Positions 7,025-14,822 are shown, counted from the stretch's first letter. The stretch: DNA of 17,666 nucleotides from Alphaproteobacteria bacterium (GCA_947499175.1 CANMNU010000013.1:1-17666), one strand, 5' to 3'. Translations and numbers: made by a program. The notes: a model not told the origin generated them from the letters alone.

Positions 7025-7478
7025 AAGGTGGGTGAATTAACTGATGACGTAACATCATTAAGTTAACTACAGATTGAACTGCCAGCTGAATTTTTGAAAC
7101 ATAACGAGTTGCGGCGTTAGAAATCTCTGTGCCTTCTTTTTCAAATTCAAAAACGCTAGAAAAAGGTATGCCAGCTTTTGTGGCAAGTTTATGTACTAAT
7201 TTCCAAATATTATGATGAGTTTGTTCTGGCATATCACCCTTATAATTAAGTCCTAGAACTAAATAACCATCAGGAGCTAATAAGGTAGAGTTTTCAGAAT
7301 GGTGTGCTGTGTCTAAAAGCATACTTAATGCAATTGGTAAATCAGCGCTGCTTGGCACTGTAACACGACTAATGCTAATACCTTGTTGGGTTAGTGCGCC
7401 AACTGCAACATTGTACCATTGCTCAGTAATATCAGGAAAACGTCGACTTTCTAAAATTACTATATTGGGCTGGTGCAT
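7008..7478 (-). CDS. ribH: Divergent lumazine synthase (RibH) family protein
   Basis: A 156-residue protein placed, as is common in proteobacteria, directly before nusB. The RibH outline is visible: IVILESRRFPDIT at the N-terminus, VTVPSSADLPIALSML where the family has VPGAxEIP, GIPFSSVFEFEKEGTEISNAATR for the C-terminal half (PVxFGVLTxxTxEQA), then a terminal helix. RibH normally makes 6,7-dimethyl-8-ribityllumazine, a riboflavin precursor. However, the catalytic segment RGETxHF is not recognisable; residues 75-90 read LGLNYKGDMPEQTHHN. Function may be lost or changed. The ATG at 7478 has GAGGA 5 bp upstream and a promoter-like pair behind it, so longer forms starting at 7535 are unlikely. 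Confidence 0.65.
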   Translation of the reverse strand: MHQPNIVILESRRFPDITEQWYNVAVGALTQQGISISRVTVPSSADLPIALSMLLDTAHHSENSTLLAPDGYLVLGLNYKGDMPEQTHHNIWKLVHKLATKAGIPFSSVFEFEKEGTEISNAATRYVSKIQLAVQSVVNLMMLRHQLIHPPFAAAA

Positions 7479-7505
7479 AAAATCCTCAAGTGTACAGATT
7501 ACTGA

Positions 7506-7535
7506 ACAATAGCTAACTATGGCTTGCATCGTCAA
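7506..7535 (-). promoter_or_regulatory. Candidate sigma70 promoter for ribH-nusB
   Basis: On the minus strand, TTGACG (7535-7530) and TATTGT (7511-7506) are separated by 18 bp. Transcription would begin near 7499, leaving a leader of about 20 nt containing the GAGGA ribosome binding site of the ribH-like gene. Confidence 0.45.
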
Positions 7536-7633
7536 TGATTATATTGCACTTAAAAATAGGTATTTTTGATGCAACAAATGAACTATTTTATTTTTGTTTT
7601 GTTATAGCTTACTAACTATAAATTTAGTACGTT

Positions 7634-7720
7634 GCGGCTTGGATTGCCGCGCAAGCAAAGCTTGCTCGCAAAGACGCAGAGAACCGTCATCACGAGACCC
7701 GTAGGGGCGTGGTGATCCAG
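7634..7720. repeat. Head-to-head pair of palindromic dispersed elements
   Basis: Two copies of the same roughly 36-bp element point away from each other. The left copy (7640-7676, minus) has a perfect GCAAGC-AAA-GCTTGC hairpin at 7651-7665. The right copy (7685-7719, plus) has ATCAC...GTGAT outer arms and a CCC-GTA-GGG core. An extra GCGGC/GCCGC stem spans 7634-7650. Both end in CGTC and ATCCA, like the copies at 411-444 and 631-664. The pair forms a large imperfect inverted repeat in the 290-bp gap between the HMG-CoA synthase and ribH-like genes, and may help end the mevalonate transcript, although it has no U tract. Confidence 0.8.
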
Positions 7721-7768
7721 TGTAAAATTATCATTTTATGTGGGGAAGTAACTATAATTAAAAATATT

Positions 7769-8857
7769 CTATTGTCTAGATGGTGGATGATTTACTAATT
7801 TGTGCCAATTATCATATTCTTCAATTGAAATTTCCTTACGTTTTGCCAAATCTGTTTTGACATCTTCTGCCCAAAAACCACTTCCATTGGTGCGCTCAAT
7901 TACAAAAAGTTCAGAGCCAAAGCCAGAACCATAGGAAAAGCAGGCAATTTTTTCGCCTGTGTTTGCTTGATCTAACGCTTGGGCTACGCTTAACCAAAGG
8001 CTTGCTGAATAAGCGTTGCCAACTTCTTTGTTCCAGGTCAGAAACGGTAATATTTTATCACACAAAAATTTTTGGTGTTCACATTCTGAAAAATTAAAAA
8101 CAGTAGCAAGGTGTTTAAATGCCTTAAAAACCATTTTTGGGAAGGGTGCATGAAAACAAATTGATTTAAAACTTTCAAAAGACAAGTCTGTTTGGTCTAA
8201 AAACAGTGCATTAAAACAATTTTCTGTAGCTTTCAGGTAAGCATTTAAACTTTTAGAGCTATCCACGATTGGAAAGGCGTGCCCTGTTGGTCGCCAAAAA
8301 TCAAAACATGGTTCACTATAGGGATAACTACGTAGGTCAATTGAACAAATTTTGTCCTGGCCGACAATCATGGCTACGGCACCTGCACCTTGGGTAATTT
8401 CTGCGGGGTGGCCAGGTTCATATAAACAGACATCAACAGCAATGACCAAAGCACATTTGGGTGATTGAGTTGCTACTTTCCATTCTACAGCTTGTCGTAA
8501 GGCCAGTGTTCCTGCGTAACAAGCATGTTTTACTTCATAGGAACGCACAGCACCGTTTAGTTGCAAACGTTCTGCTACCCATGCGCTTAATGGACGTGCC
8601 TCATCTAATGATGATTCGGTGCCAACTACAATCATGCCAATATCATTAAGGCAACCATCCCATTGTTCAATGGCGCGTTTGGCAGCATTTACGGCTAAAT
8701 CAACTACAGTTTCTTGATTCATGCAGAGGCCAACCATATGACAGCCTAAACCTATGGTTGCTTTTTCTTCGGGTATTCCCCTAAGTTTAGCTATTTTTCT
8801 AGATTCAATTGCAAATGATGGCAATTTAATACCAATTGATTCAATTCCTACGGACAT
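7769..8857 (-). CDS. mvaS: Hydroxymethylglutaryl-CoA synthase
   Basis: Condenses acetyl-CoA with acetoacetyl-CoA to HMG-CoA, the first committed step of the mevalonate pathway. The 362-residue thiolase-fold protein has the catalytic triad at family positions: E81 in VGTESSLDEA, C113 in EVKHACYAGT and H236 in SICFHAPFPKM. Other hallmarks are ITQGAGAVAMIV, DFWRPTGHAFPIVD and FSYGSGFGSELF. By recollection the staphylococcal enzyme has Glu79, Cys111 and His233 with the same spacing. It is the last gene of the mevalonate operon, 37 bp after the decarboxylase stop. The ATG at 8857 gives the normal SVGIESIGI start, though no clear ribosome binding site precedes it. The C-terminal tail (QVNHPPSRQ-type end) is a little shorter than in Gram-positive homologues. 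Confidence 0.93.
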   Translation of the reverse strand: MSVGIESIGIKLPSFAIESRKIAKLRGIPEEKATIGLGCHMVGLCMNQETVVDLAVNAAKRAIEQWDGCLNDIGMIVVGTESSLDEARPLSAWVAERLQLNGAVRSYEVKHACYAGTLALRQAVEWKVATQSPKCALVIAVDVCLYEPGHPAEITQGAGAVAMIVGQDKICSIDLRSYPYSEPCFDFWRPTGHAFPIVDSSKSLNAYLKATENCFNALFLDQTDLSFESFKSICFHAPFPKMVFKAFKHLATVFNFSECEHQKFLCDKILPFLTWNKEVGNAYSASLWLSVAQALDQANTGEKIACFSYGSGFGSELFVIERTNGSGFWAEDVKTDLAKRKEISIEEYDNWHKLVNHPPSRQ

Positions 8858-8894
8858 AAGTAAAATAAAATATCATGTTGTGTTAGTTATATAA

Positions 8895-9893
8895 TCAAGG
8901 CGCCCAATTGTCTACCTTTGCAAAAGGACTTACTACTTCTAGTTCTGAAAAAAAATTAGAAATGTATGCTAAATCTTTTTCCAAAAATAGTAGTTTTAGG
9001 TTGGGGCCAGCGTCTTGAGTTAGGTAAACTTGCACACCATTGCAGCGTAATTCATGCACTTTTTCAATGGCATGTAATGTTGAAGGTTTACTGTAAATAA
9101 TTGCTGGTCTTGCGGAAAGCATTACGGCATGTAGGGAAAATGTATTATATTCTGCTGTTTCGCCAAGCAGTTGGAAATTTTTTTGATTAATTGCGCTGTG
9201 TAAAATTTCAAAATCTTTGATGGAATTTTCACACCAGGATTTATAAAAAGGGGAAGTGCTTTGAGTGTGTAGCATTGCTTGACGTGATGAAATTGACTTT
9301 TGCGTAGGGTCAAAAATTAAAAGTCCAATTCGTAATTCTTCCCAACTGGTTGTTAGCGGTATTCCATAAGATTGCAATGGGTCATCACAATTTAACCATT
9401 TTACAAATCCGTGATACAAAGAGCGACAGGCGCTACCGCTGCCGAGTCTAGCTAAACATGAAAGGGTTGTGAGCGGTGCTTGCCAATTATAAAGTTTGTT
9501 TAAGGCAAGAGTTAGTGCTGCAAAATAACTAGCTGATGATGCTAGCCCGGCACCAGTTGGAATGTTGTTACTGCTTTGAACTGCAAATTTAATATCGTTA
9601 GGGGCTAATAAATTTAAAAAATCAAAGGTGCGCTTAAATGCTGTTGATGTTGATGCAACCACTTGATTGTTAATGCTTAAGTAATTTTGTGCAGCGATTG
9701 ATATGTTAACATTACTGCCACGGTTACCTAATGATATTGATAAGCTTGGGGTTGTGGGTAGGTTTAATTCTAAGTTTTTCTTACCCCAATATTTACATAA
9801 GGCAATGTTTGCTGGGGCAAAGGCTGAGGCACTTGTAACTGCTGGTTTTTTTAAAGAAATTAGTTGAGCAACATAACTTTTTTTATTAACCAT
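8895..9893 (-). CDS. mvaD: Diphosphomevalonate decarboxylase
   Basis: ATP-dependent decarboxylation of mevalonate 5-diphosphate to isopentenyl diphosphate, the last step of the pathway. A 332-residue GHMP-superfamily protein with diagnostic motifs in order: FAPANIALCKYWGKKN (about 25-40), NIPTGAGLASSASYFAAL phosphate-binding loop (110-127), RLGSGSACRSLYHGFVKW (149-166), and TQDAGPN near 292-298, which carries the aspartate essential in the yeast enzyme. The ATG at 9893 overlaps the preceding kinase by 8 bp, with AAGG about 11 bp upstream. About 20 extra residues precede the first conserved motif, so a shorter start is possible but no better codon is seen. Confidence 0.94.
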   Translation of the reverse strand: MVNKKSYVAQLISLKKPAVTSASAFAPANIALCKYWGKKNLELNLPTTPSLSISLGNRGSNVNISIAAQNYLSINNQVVASTSTAFKRTFDFLNLLAPNDIKFAVQSSNNIPTGAGLASSASYFAALTLALNKLYNWQAPLTTLSCLARLGSGSACRSLYHGFVKWLNCDDPLQSYGIPLTTSWEELRIGLLIFDPTQKSISSRQAMLHTQSTSPFYKSWCENSIKDFEILHSAINQKNFQLLGETAEYNTFSLHAVMLSARPAIIYSKPSTLHAIEKVHELRCNGVQVYLTQDAGPNLKLLFLEKDLAYISNFFSELEVVSPFAKVDNWAP

Positions 9894-10767
9894 GTAATTT
9901 TAAGCCTTTGGGTGAAATTACAATGGGAAAACAATCTTTAGGGTAAAAACCATTTTTAACAACGCCAATTGCGCAATCCCCAAGACCTGAACCGGAAAGT
10001 TTGGCCCCGCAAGATTGTTCCCGGAGTTCCCATAAAAAATTTTCTAGTGCTTTGGTGTGCACGCCAAATGCTTCCATAATTCCTGCACTTATATTAAACA
10101 ATTCACCTAAATTTTTGGATTTTGTTAAATATTTAGTTGCTTCTAGGGTTAGTGCATCGTTAGCGTTATCTAAATTTTGTAAAAGTTCTGGGTGGTTAGC
10201 AAAATTATTTGCGACAAGGTTAACAACTTCAGAAGTTGGTTTTTTTGAGCCAGAATAGCTGTAAAAAAGTTCTACCGGCATGGCTAATGGCTGATATTGA
10301 TCGTTTTGAAATAGACCTATTCCGCCTTTGATGCTTGCCATGATATCAGCCCCTGAACCAATACCTTGCACCTGACGTACCACTTGAAGTGCTTTTGAAA
10401 ACAGTTGTGCAATATCAGATTTAGCCAGAGTAATTAAGCCTGCAAGCAATGCAACAACTACTGCAGCAGATGTGCCAAACCCCATGGTTGGTGACATTTC
10501 AGAAGTAATTTTAATGTTTAGTCCGGTGGTGAGCGGAAAAGTTTTCAAAGTTTGTAAGACATACTGAAGGGGTTGCTGAACCACAATATTGTTTAAGGAT
10601 ACAGTAGTTTGGCCTAGGGGTGACTCAATATAGATTAAATCATCTTTTCTTGGTTCTAAATTTACATGGATTCGTTTATTAATTGCTAAAATAATTGCAT
10701 GTTTGCCACGTAATACGCTGTGTTCACCAAATATGATCATGCTTCCTGGAGCACTTGATGTGATCAT
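9886..10767 (-). CDS. Phosphomevalonate kinase (GHMP kinase)
   Basis: Most likely phosphorylates mevalonate 5-phosphate to the diphosphate. A 293-residue GHMP kinase: APGSMIIFGEHSVLRGKHAI at the N-terminus, ATP loop MGFGTSAAVV at 95-104, an acidic residue D141 in GSGADIMASIKGG, and C-terminal KLSGSGLGDCAIG. The GSGAD...GG motif differs from the HGKSSGVD of the neighbouring mevalonate kinase and is closer to phosphomevalonate kinases. The assignment also rests on elimination, because the other four pathway steps are accounted for in the operon. The ATG at 10767 overlaps the previous stop as ATGA (4 bp), so translation is probably coupled. An alternative is a second mevalonate kinase. Confidence 0.75.
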   Translation of the reverse strand: MITSSAPGSMIIFGEHSVLRGKHAIILAINKRIHVNLEPRKDDLIYIESPLGQTTVSLNNIVVQQPLQYVLQTLKTFPLTTGLNIKITSEMSPTMGFGTSAAVVVALLAGLITLAKSDIAQLFSKALQVVRQVQGIGSGADIMASIKGGIGLFQNDQYQPLAMPVELFYSYSGSKKPTSEVVNLVANNFANHPELLQNLDNANDALTLEATKYLTKSKNLGELFNISAGIMEAFGVHTKALENFLWELREQSCGAKLSGSGLGDCAIGVVKNGFYPKDCFPIVISPKGLKLHG

Positions 10768-11612
10768 AGGCTAACAGGTACCAAATTTAGGTGAGAGGGC
10801 GGCAACTCTTGCCAAAGACTTAAAACGTGACCACCTTCGCCGGAACCTGTGGGTTTTGCAGCTAAAGCTCCGCATTGGATTAGTTTATTTTGATGATTAC
10901 GCAAAAAATCACCAATTAACCCCCACTCTTCAAAACATTCACTTGATTGATTTAAGCCATCACGTAATTGCTGAAGGCGTGTTTTAAGGTCAACACTTGT
11001 TAAGGCATTATAAATTTGTTGGGTAGCGCTTTCCATATTTCGATCAACATTGGAACCTATAGAGCTATCACGGTATTTGCGTACCTTTGCTACAGCTTGT
11101 TTAGTATTTGATGGCACACCAGAATAAGAGACATAAAGCTTTGGTTGCCAAGTTGGCACAAAACTTTTAGGCTCATTGTTCATTGAATAAAGCAAAACTT
11201 TGTCAGACATAACGCCTGCAATATCAACTCCGCTGCTTTTACCGTGAAAAAGATTTTCGCACATTCGGGCAACTTCAAAAATTTTTTCAGCGAGTATGTA
11301 ACCATGTTGTACGAGTAAGTTTGCCATTGCGACGCACAATGCGGCTGAGCTTCCTAAACCAGATGCTTGGGGGATATTGGAATTTACATTAAGAATGCCT
11401 GAAAAGGTATTTGGCAATAATGCAAGGCTTTGCAACAAACTTAAAATGCCTTGAGTAAACGGCCTTTTATTAAAAAACATTTCAAGTTTTAGTGAACTTT
11501 CTTGATATTCTAAGGTTGTTTTGTAGGCTTTAAGTGGGCTAACAATTGCAGTTCCACCGTTTAAAACCGTGTGTTCCCCTGATAAAATACACTTTGCTGA
11601 ATGGCTAATCAC
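10764..11612 (-). CDS. mvk: Mevalonate kinase
   Basis: Phosphorylates mevalonate with ATP to mevalonate 5-phosphate. A 282-residue GHMP kinase with SAKCILSGEHTVLNGGTAIV (5-24), the ATP loop ASGLGSSAALCVA (83-95), and FHGKSSGVD (122-130), the signature of mevalonate kinases, whose final Asp is the catalytic base. The C-terminal GHMP loop reads AAKPTGSGEGGH; the usual G-x-G-G-G is slightly altered. The start is GTG at 11612, overlapping the reductase stop as GTGA (4 bp), so this gene depends on coupling. It is shorter than eukaryotic mevalonate kinases and normal for bacterial ones. Confidence 0.85.
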   Translation of the reverse strand: MISHSAKCILSGEHTVLNGGTAIVSPLKAYKTTLEYQESSLKLEMFFNKRPFTQGILSLLQSLALLPNTFSGILNVNSNIPQASGLGSSAALCVAMANLLVQHGYILAEKIFEVARMCENLFHGKSSGVDIAGVMSDKVLLYSMNNEPKSFVPTWQPKLYVSYSGVPSNTKQAVAKVRKYRDSSIGSNVDRNMESATQQIYNALTSVDLKTRLQQLRDGLNQSSECFEEWGLIGDFLRNHQNKLIQCGALAAKPTGSGEGGHVLSLWQELPPSHLNLVPVSL

Positions 11613-12859
11613 GATCTTAATTCTTTTAAAACATTATGGGCATCGCTCGCGCTTACATAATGCTTGGTATCTAATATTTTCTCAAGTAGTTTTAAGGCTT
11701 TTTTTTGTTCTAATGGTGTGGCGTGAGCTTGTTTAAGCAAATTTTTTAAATGTAGCCGCATGTGGCCTTTGGCAATGCCATCGGTTACTAAGGCTCGTAA
11801 TGCAGCAAAATTTTGAATTAAGCCAATTGCACCCATAACATAAGCAAGCTCTGTTGAGCTTTCAACGCTTAAGCAACGTAATGCTAAGGACGCCATGGGG
11901 TGAATGTTGGTTACGCCGCCAACTATACCTACATTAATTGGTCCTTCTAAAGTTCCCTTAAGTTGTTGTCCATAAGCTGTCCACTTAGAAAGCCCTATGT
12001 AAGAGCCATTATGGGCAGCAAAAGCATGCATGCCTGCTTCTAGGGCGCGCCAATCATTACCGGTTGCCAGACAAACGGCATCCATTCCGTTCATAATGCC
12101 TTTATTATGAGTCACGGCCCGGTAGGTGTCACATTGGGCAATCATTGAGGCTTCTGCAATACGATTAGCCAAGTCTGCATCAACACCTTCTAGGGTAAGT
12201 TCAACTTTAGTGAGTTTTTCCGTGTTGTAGTTTGACAGAATGCTGAGTAATGCCTTTTCACCACAAGCATTTTCAATTAAAGGTCTTAGATATTCACAAG
12301 TTTGATTGATGATATTTGCGCCCATAGCATTTTTTGAATCTAGCAAAACGTGGACTATTCCCATGGTTTTGCCATCAGGCCTTGGGATTATTCTAAAAGT
12401 AATATCAAAAACTCCGCCACCACGTTGAAACATGTTAGCACAAGGGTTTTGATTAGCTTGAGTAATTAGATTTTCCCTACAATTTAAAATGTAATTTTTA
12501 AAAATTTCAGGGTGGATAAGATCGGGAAAGTGAACTTGACCAATAAAGCCGCGTCCAGATTGTGATGCTACAATTGTACCATTGGAATTGGCGAATAAAA
12601 TATTTTTGCAAAGCCCTGCTACCACTGAAGTTTCTTCTATAACCAAAGGAATTAGTGGATATTTCTTACTGTTTATAGTAATACCGGGGGCAATTGAAAA
12701 TGGTAGCTGAAAGTAGCCAACGGCATTTTCAACTAAAGTATCAGCTAATTCCAGATCATCGCCTATAGAATTTTTAAGAATTTGCAAATCAGCTATGTTT
12801 AAATAATCTGTTAAAAGCTCTAGGCGTGCTTTTCCTTGTGTATTGCGTAGATTTATAAT
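11609..12859 (-). CDS. mvaA: Class II HMG-CoA reductase, probable AUU start
   Basis: Reduces HMG-CoA to mevalonate. The bacterial class II signature and full catalytic set are present (numbering from the proposed start): the Glu of VIEETSVV (about 76), K253 in HNKGIMNGMD, D269 in GNDWRALEAG and H366 in GHMRLHLKN. NAMGAN is the dinucleotide-binding DAMGAN variant. The first TTG (12787) would cut off conserved N-terminal sequence: the frame continues upstream as NLRNTQGKARLELLTDYLNI, which matches the start of the Pseudomonas mevalonii enzyme ([20 protein letters not shown] as recalled). No ATG, GTG, CTG or TTG occurs in that frame between 12859 and the stop at 12937. ATT at 12859 lies 4 bp after an AAGGA; ATA at 12856 is the alternative. 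The full length would be 416 residues, close to the family. First gene of the operon. Confidence 0.9.
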   Translation of the reverse strand: MINLRNTQGKARLELLTDYLNIADLQILKNSIGDDLELADTLVENAVGYFQLPFSIAPGITINSKKYPLIPLVIEETSVVAGLCKNILFANSNGTIVASQSGRGFIGQVHFPDLIHPEIFKNYILNCRENLITQANQNPCANMFQRGGGVFDITFRIIPRPDGKTMGIVHVLLDSKNAMGANIINQTCEYLRPLIENACGEKALLSILSNYNTEKLTKVELTLEGVDADLANRIAEASMIAQCDTYRAVTHNKGIMNGMDAVCLATGNDWRALEAGMHAFAAHNGSYIGLSKWTAYGQQLKGTLEGPINVGIVGGVTNIHPMASLALRCLSVESSTELAYVMGAIGLIQNFAALRALVTDGIAKGHMRLHLKNLLKQAHATPLEQKKALKLLEKILDTKHYVSASDAHNVLKELRS

Positions 12860-12913
12860 GAAATCCTTTTTAAAAAAAATGTAGCTAGTTCTTTTTAACC
12901 ATAATTCGGAATT

Positions 12914-12941
12914 AAGGTTTGAAATTGTTTCAAATCACCTT
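12914..12941. promoter_or_regulatory. Inverted repeat upstream of mevalonate operon
   Basis: TTTGAAA (12918-12924) and TTTCAAA (12928-12934) form a perfect 7-bp inverted repeat around TTG, with an outer AAGG/CCTT pair at 12914-12917 and 12938-12941. It sits 55-80 bp before the reductase start, in the spacer shared with the divergent methyltransferase. It could be an operator. I recognise no regulator family and no clear -35/-10 pair beside it. Confidence 0.35.
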
Positions 12942-13028
12942 AGCATAAAGTAACAAGGTTAAGAGAATGTAAAACGAAAGGACCAGAATTAAGTAGGTAA
13001 TTAATTAAAATATTTGAAAAAAATTTAG

Positions 13029-13057
13029 TTGGTTAAATGCTAAAAAAGAACTATAGT
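13029..13057 (+). promoter_or_regulatory. Weak candidate promoter for the methyltransferase
   Basis: TATAGT (13052-13057) is a good -10 hexamer, and TTGGTT (13029-13034) lies 17 bp upstream as a weak -35. Transcription would begin about 20 bp before the ATG at 13084. Confidence 0.3.
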
Positions 13058-13083
13058 TACCCTTTTGGTTGGTATAGAACTAC

Positions 13084-13998
13084 ATGTTTAAAAAATTTAA
13101 GTACTTGCTCATTTTAGCAGCTTGCTTTATTAGCGCTTATTCTGAAGTGTTCACCTATGAACAAGCTTTGACTAATTGCGATGCGCTAAATTTACACATT
13201 CAAAGCTATGGTCCAGATGGCCGTACCCACACGTTAAACAAAAAGGGCGCTGCATCAGCAAGTTTTGATTACGCAATGCGTGCATTTTTAAAATTTAGCA
13301 AAGGCAAGGAAGTTTTAGAAATTGGTGGCTGTTACGGTGACGTAATGTTACAGGCACTAAAACAGAGCAAAGACACAAAATATGTACTTAGCGATTTAGA
13401 TGCACGCCATTTATTTATTGCTGCTAAATGTTTAGCAGAAAAAATTCAACAAAACTGGCTAGAGTCAAGCAGTGCTAACCAAGTGAAGTTTGCACAAGCT
13501 GACATTACAGATGCTTGTGAAATACAAAAACTTGGCCTACATGATGCAATTTATGTGGGTGAAGTTTTTCATTTTTTAACACCTGATCAATTAGAGCTAG
13601 CTGTTAAACACCTATTTTTGCTTTTAAAACCCAATGGGCGTGTATACGTTACAGCACTTAGCCCATACTTAAAGCACCATGAAAAATTTATCCTTGAATA
13701 TGAAAGGCGGGTAAAATCTGGAGAGAAATACCCTGGATTTACTAAATCTCTAAGGGATTATATAAAATTTGATGAAATAACACCATTACTGATTACATCT
13801 ACGTTAGATGGGACATTCCTTTTTCTGGATGTTAAAACCTTAAAAGAAGTATTTGAAAATAATGGTTTTAAGGTTTTGGAATGTAAATTTGTACCGCTTA
13901 GCCATAAGTCAAAATTATGGAGCTATGATGGTAGGGAGTATGTGATTATTATTGCAGAAAAGGATGCCGCACCTTTAAATGTAGTGGGACATAATTAA
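13084..13998 (+). CDS. Exported class I SAM-dependent methyltransferase
   Basis: A 304-residue protein with a Rossmann-fold methyltransferase core: motif I VLEIGGCYGDV, the acidic strand-2 end VLSDLD, motif IV-like AIYVGEVFHFL and LLKPNGRVYVTALS. SAM binding is likely; the substrate is unknown. The N-terminus, MFKKFKYLLILAACFISAYS, is a typical Sec signal peptide (basic start, hydrophobic core, small residues before the cut) and is not part of the fold. An exported SAM-dependent enzyme is odd because SAM is cytosolic, so an effector acting in a host cell is one possibility. The ATG at 13084 is the natural start; the ribosome binding site is poor. The gene diverges from the mevalonate operon with a spacer of about 220 bp, and shares its strand with the genes after it. 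Confidence 0.7.
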   Translation: MFKKFKYLLILAACFISAYSEVFTYEQALTNCDALNLHIQSYGPDGRTHTLNKKGAASASFDYAMRAFLKFSKGKEVLEIGGCYGDVMLQALKQSKDTKYVLSDLDARHLFIAAKCLAEKIQQNWLESSSANQVKFAQADITDACEIQKLGLHDAIYVGEVFHFLTPDQLELAVKHLFLLLKPNGRVYVTALSPYLKHHEKFILEYERRVKSGEKYPGFTKSLRDYIKFDEITPLLITSTLDGTFLFLDVKTLKEVFENNGFKVLECKFVPLSHKSKLWSYDGREYVIIIAEKDAAPLNVVGHN

Positions 13999-14162
13999 CC
14001 TCAAGAAAATCTTCTTTAAAATTTTATAAACATCGAAAGGCCTTTTCACACTTAGTTTTAGACAATCTGTATAAGAAACTAATCCCTAAGTAGGGTTTAA
14101 AGCGGCTTTTTGATTTAACATATTTTCTTGATTAACTTAGTATAAAGAAAAAGGCGGTGGTT

Positions 14163-14699
14163 ATGTTGAAAGAAATTGATTTTTCAGTTGTTTTAAATTT
14201 TTGGTTCTCAGATACAGTTAAACCCAATTGGTTTATCAAAAATTTTGATTTTGACAAATTAATTACTCAAAAGTTTGAAAACATATATTTAATGGCAAAA
14301 ATTGAGCAATTAGATTATTGGAAGAAGACACCAGAAGGCTGCTTAGCCCTTATTATTACTCTAGATCAATTTCCAAGAAATATGTTTAGAAATCTTCCAC
14401 AAAGTTTTGAAACCGATTCAAAAGCGTTATCTTTAACAAAATATGCTCTTGATAATAAAATGGATAAAAGCCTAAATCTTGAACAAAAACAATTTCTCTA
14501 TATGCCATTGATGCATAGTGAAAACCTGAATGACCAGGAATTATCAGTAACATTATTTCTATATGACAATACTTACGCTAAAAGGCATTGGGAAATTATT
14601 AAGAATTTCAATCGATTCCCCCATAGAAATAAAATATTAGGAAGAAGGTCAACAAAAGAAGAAATAGAATTTTTGCAAACCCCAAACTCATCATTTTAA
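14163..14699 (+). CDS. DUF924 family protein
   Basis: A 178-residue protein of the DUF924 family, recognised from VLNFWFSD near the start, WFIKNFDFD, LIITLDQFPRNMF, KQFLYMPLMHSE and the closing FNRFPHRNKILGR-S motif. The family is helical, TPR-like and soluble, and no biochemical function is established. The ATG at 14163 has AAGG 8 bp upstream; an in-frame GTG at 14157 would add two residues. The usual family length is about 180, so this copy is complete. It stands alone, 160 bp after the methyltransferase and 180 bp before the broken exported gene. Confidence 0.88.
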   Translation: MLKEIDFSVVLNFWFSDTVKPNWFIKNFDFDKLITQKFENIYLMAKIEQLDYWKKTPEGCLALIITLDQFPRNMFRNLPQSFETDSKALSLTKYALDNKMDKSLNLEQKQFLYMPLMHSENLNDQELSVTLFLYDNTYAKRHWEIIKNFNRFPHRNKILGRRSTKEEIEFLQTPNSSF

Positions 14700-14822
14700 T
14701 AGTCACCAGTTATTCTGATTTTTAATGAATAAAAAATATTTGAGCCACCGACCACCAGAGAAATTACAATTCCCTACCACACATTCATTAAATATTTGAT
14801 TCATAAAAATATAACAAATAAT

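Noticed and set aside
7479..7535. N-terminal extension of the ribH-like gene to 7535
   Set aside because: The extension overlaps a promoter-like pair, is not RibH-like, and the internal ATG at 7478 has a strong GAGGA ribosome binding site.
14081..14100. CCCT-AAGT-AGGG hairpin after the methyltransferase as terminator
   Set aside because: The stem is only 4-5 bp, and the nearest T run lies beyond a further unpaired stretch; too weak to call.
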